Assembly (NCBI RefSeq): GCF_965138225.1
Contig: NZ_CBCSAX010000032.1
Reading direction: 5' to 3' (one strand)
From: Helicobacter_D ganmani
GTDB lineage: Bacteria > Campylobacterota > Campylobacteria > Campylobacterales > Helicobacteraceae
Length of the DNA: 7,531 nt
Part shown: piece by piece, positions 5,736 through 7,531 of the stretch
Layout of the letters: each line of letters opens with the position of its first letter
Numbering within the stretch: position 1 is the first letter of the stretch
The notes under the pieces: model-generated
Database searches by the model: none
Seen by the model: the letters and a program-made list of their open reading frames with translations, nothing else
What the model was told of the DNA's origin: nothing
Made by a program: the position numbers and the translations under genes

Positions 5736-6415
5736 TGCAAGCAATCGTGTTGGCAGGAGGATTCGGGACAAGGCTTAAAGCAGTCATTAAAGAGATTCCA
5801 AAGCCTATGGCTCCTATTGGCGAAAAACCCTTTTTGGAATATATTTTAAAATACCTCAAATATCAAGGGGTTTGCAGTGTGATTCTTAGTGTTTCTTACC
5901 GGTATGAGGCTATCCAAGAATATTTCCAAGATAACTTTTTGGGTTTGGAGATTTTATATAGCATTGAAAAAGAGCCTTTGGGCACAGGTGGAGCGATAAA
6001 ACAGGCTTTGGAGTTAGCAAATAGGAATCCTCTTTTTGTGCTTAATGGAGATACTTATTTTGATGTTTGTCTAAGTAATTTAAAGTTTGAGGAGGGAAGC
6101 AAGATTTGCTTAGGGTTAAAAAAGATGAAAAACTTTGAGAGATATGGTTGTGTAGAAATCAATCAAAAGGGACGCATTGAAGCCTTTAAAGAGAAAGAGT
6201 TTAGGCAAGAGGGATTCATCAATGGTGGGGTTTATCTCGTAGATAAAAGCTTGTTTGAAGGTTTTTCTTTGGAAAATAAATTTTCTTTTGAATCTTTTTT
6301 GCAAAATCATTTCAAGGAATTAAAAGCTAGCGCAAGAGTCTTTGAAGATTTTTTTATTGATATTGGGATTCCAGAGGATTATGAGCTAGCAAAAATAAAA
6401 ATGCAAGATTTTTAA
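5735..6415 (+). CDS. hddC: D-glycero-alpha-D-manno-heptose 1-phosphate guanylyltransferase
   Basis: HddC joins GTP and heptose 1-phosphate to make GDP-D-glycero-alpha-D-manno-heptose, the substrate of the dehydratase upstream. The 226-residue protein is a compact nucleotidyltransferase with GT-A-like fold: LAGGFGTRL (6-14) for the nucleotide and pyrophosphate, Lys23 in PKPM, GTGGA (83-87), metal-binding Asp106 in LNGDTYFD, and a late FIDIGIPEDY (207-216). It lacks the long C-terminal beta-helix of many sugar nucleotidylyltransferases, as is normal for HddC. ATG 5735 overlaps the gmhA stop by one base, so coupling is likely. It is the last gene of the tight block; an A/T-only spacer follows. 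Confidence 0.92.
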   Translation: MQAIVLAGGFGTRLKAVIKEIPKPMAPIGEKPFLEYILKYLKYQGVCSVILSVSYRYEAIQEYFQDNFLGLEILYSIEKEPLGTGGAIKQALELANRNPLFVLNGDTYFDVCLSNLKFEEGSKICLGLKKMKNFERYGCVEINQKGRIEAFKEKEFRQEGFINGGVYLVDKSLFEGFSLENKFSFESFLQNHFKELKASARVFEDFFIDIGIPEDYELAKIKMQDF

Positions 6416-6457
6416 TAAATTTTATTTATTATATTTTTTAAATTAATAAGGAAAAAA
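6416..6457 (+). promoter_or_regulatory. A/T-only spacer with possible promoter before the last gene
   Basis: Bases 6416-6449 contain only A and T, in sharp contrast to the packed block upstream. TATTAT (6427-6432) differs from the TATAAT -10 box at one position, but no -35 is evident, which is common for sigma-70 promoters in this phylum. AAGGA (6448-6452) then gives a good ribosome site five bases before ATG 6458. There is no GC-rich hairpin, so no clear terminator for the heptose block. The promoter call is tentative. Confidence 0.3.
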
Positions 6458-7531
6458 ATGCAAAAAGTTTATCTGGTCAGCTTTGCAGACACGAGGCTTG
6501 GAATTAGTGCTTGTAGATTTAAGCAAGAAGCTGAAGAAATGAATATTTTTGAGGATATTTTTATTTATAGTGAATGTTCTTTGCCGCTTGTTTTTAAAGA
6601 GAAATTTAGGGATAAATTTTATGTGGATTCAAAAAATGGTGAAGTTTTTCACTATAACACAGGTTATTCTAAAAAATTGAATGGACTTTCTTATTCTCAT
6701 GGTTTTGGGTATTGGTGTTGGAAACCCAAAGTTATTTTAATGGCATTAGAGCAAATCAAAGAGGGAGATTTGCTTGTTTTCTTGGATATTGGATTTGAGT
6801 TTTGCTCTTCTAAGAGAGGGGAGCTGATAGAGATGTTAGAAAAGACCAATCAAAAAGAAATTGTAGGATTGCAGTTTGATGAAGTAGAAAAGAAATGGCA
6901 AAAGGGCGATACTCTGGCATATTTTGATTTAACTAATAATGAGGAGTTTTTAAACTCTGGGCAATTTGGTAGCGGAATGATTTTTTTAAAGAAAAGCAAA
7001 AAGACTCTTAAAATCATCTCTGAATGGATGGAAATTTTTGATAAACATTATGATTTTGTAACCGATGAACCCTCAAAACTGCCCAACAAAAAGGAGTTTG
7101 TCCGAAATTCTCACGACCAAGCGATTTGGAGTATTTTAATCAAAAAGTATAAGGGTGCATCTTTCCCGCGCACTTTTTACTATGAAAGGGCAGATAATGC
7201 ACACGCTCTGCTTGTGCGTAGGAATAAAATCTATCTCCCAAGTAATGCAAAAGAGACAAATTTCTTTAACAATCAAGTGTTAAAAGGCGGAAAAAGGGGA
7301 GTGCATAACACTTCACATATTTATACTTTTGTCAATGAATATCAAGAGTTGAAAGCTAGAGCTGAATTAAATTCGAAACTATTGCAGAGTGCTCTCTTGC
7401 GTATCCACTCCCACCTCGCCTACAAACTAGGTTCTGCAATGATTCTAAACTCTAAAAGTCTTTGGGGATATATACGAATGCCTTATGTGTTATCTTATAT
7501 CAAAGAAACACATAGAAAAGAAATTGCAGAT
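6458..7531 (+). CDS. Glycosyltransferase-like surface-polysaccharide protein, 3' end outside the window
   Basis: The frame is open for 358 codons from ATG 6458 and leaves the window. I place it in a family of putative GT-A-like glycosyltransferases found in capsule and LOS loci, from these motifs: an N-terminal beta strand VYLVSFAD (4-11), GFGYWCWKPKVIL (82-94), a hydrophobic strand ending in LDIGFEF (109-115) where related enzymes have a D-x-G or DxD-like element, NSGQFGSGMIF (166-176), TDEPSKLPN (202-210) and NSHDQAIWSIL (217-227). There are no clear membrane segments. After about residue 295 the sequence changes to a helical linker and a YKLGSAMI (322-329) module followed by an aromatic and basic tail, like the end of the gene at 2-175. 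Acceptor and donor are unknown; the neighbouring GDP-6-deoxy-heptose is a plausible donor by position only. Confidence 0.7.
   Translation, partial: MQKVYLVSFADTRLGISACRFKQEAEEMNIFEDIFIYSECSLPLVFKEKFRDKFYVDSKNGEVFHYNTGYSKKLNGLSYSHGFGYWCWKPKVILMALEQIKEGDLLVFLDIGFEFCSSKRGELIEMLEKTNQKEIVGLQFDEVEKKWQKGDTLAYFDLTNNEEFLNSGQFGSGMIFLKKSKKTLKIISEWMEIFDKHYDFVTDEPSKLPNKKEFVRNSHDQAIWSILIKKYKGASFPRTFYYERADNAHALLVRRNKIYLPSNAKETNFFNNQVLKGGKRGVHNTSHIYTFVNEYQELKARAELNSKLLQSALLRIHSHLAYKLGSAMILNSKSLWGYIRMPYVLSYIKETHRKEIAD

Noticed and set aside
6416..6449. A terminator after hddC
   Set aside because: The region is A/T-only with a T run but has no GC-rich stem; the short AATTT/AAATT pairing is expected by chance in such sequence.

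Overview
The window reads as part of a capsule or surface-polysaccharide locus of a Campylobacterota bacterium. An enterohepatic Helicobacter is my first guess and a Campylobacter the alternative. The basis is the close resemblance of every core gene, as I remember them, to the Campylobacter jejuni heptose cassette, a roughly 35-40% G+C composition judged by eye, two long poly-G tracts of the kind that drive phase variation in this phylum, and an excess of the pentamers GAATC/GATTC. All genes are on the + strand.

Layout. Bases 2-175 are the 3' end of an unidentified gene whose last ~28 codons follow a poly-G tract (90-100, with one undetermined base). Bases 176-289 are non-coding and hold an imperfect hairpin. 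From 290 to 6415 runs a tight block of seven genes with overlaps or very short gaps: an RmlC-like sugar epimerase (290-832), two tandem GDP-fucose-synthase-like reductases (833-1888 and 2015-3073), a GDP-heptose 4,6-dehydratase (3093-4124), and the heptose-activation trio hddA (4129-5148), gmhA (5136-5735) and hddC (5735-6415). After a 42-base spacer, almost all A/T, a glycosyltransferase-like gene (6458-7531) runs off the right edge.

How the genes work together. GmhA isomerises sedoheptulose 7-phosphate to D-glycero-D-manno-heptose 7-phosphate, HddA phosphorylates C1, a GmhB phosphatase (absent here) removes the 7-phosphate, and HddC adds GMP to give GDP-D-glycero-alpha-D-manno-heptose. The dehydratase then makes the 4-keto-6-deoxy sugar, the epimerase inverts C3 and/or C5, and one or both reductases reduce C4. 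The expected product is one or more GDP-6-deoxy-heptoses for a capsule or related glycan, transferred by glycosyltransferases such as the one at the right edge.

Most notable points. The first reductase paralog has lost Cys109, Tyr136 and His179 of GDP-fucose synthase, while its neighbour keeps all three. An 11-G tract at the very end of that gene sets one of three C-termini, and two of the stop positions abut or overlap alternative starts of the next gene, suggesting a switch that could couple the paralogs. The proteins at the two ends of the window share a YKLG-type C-terminal module, and in the left one the poly-G tract sits inside it.
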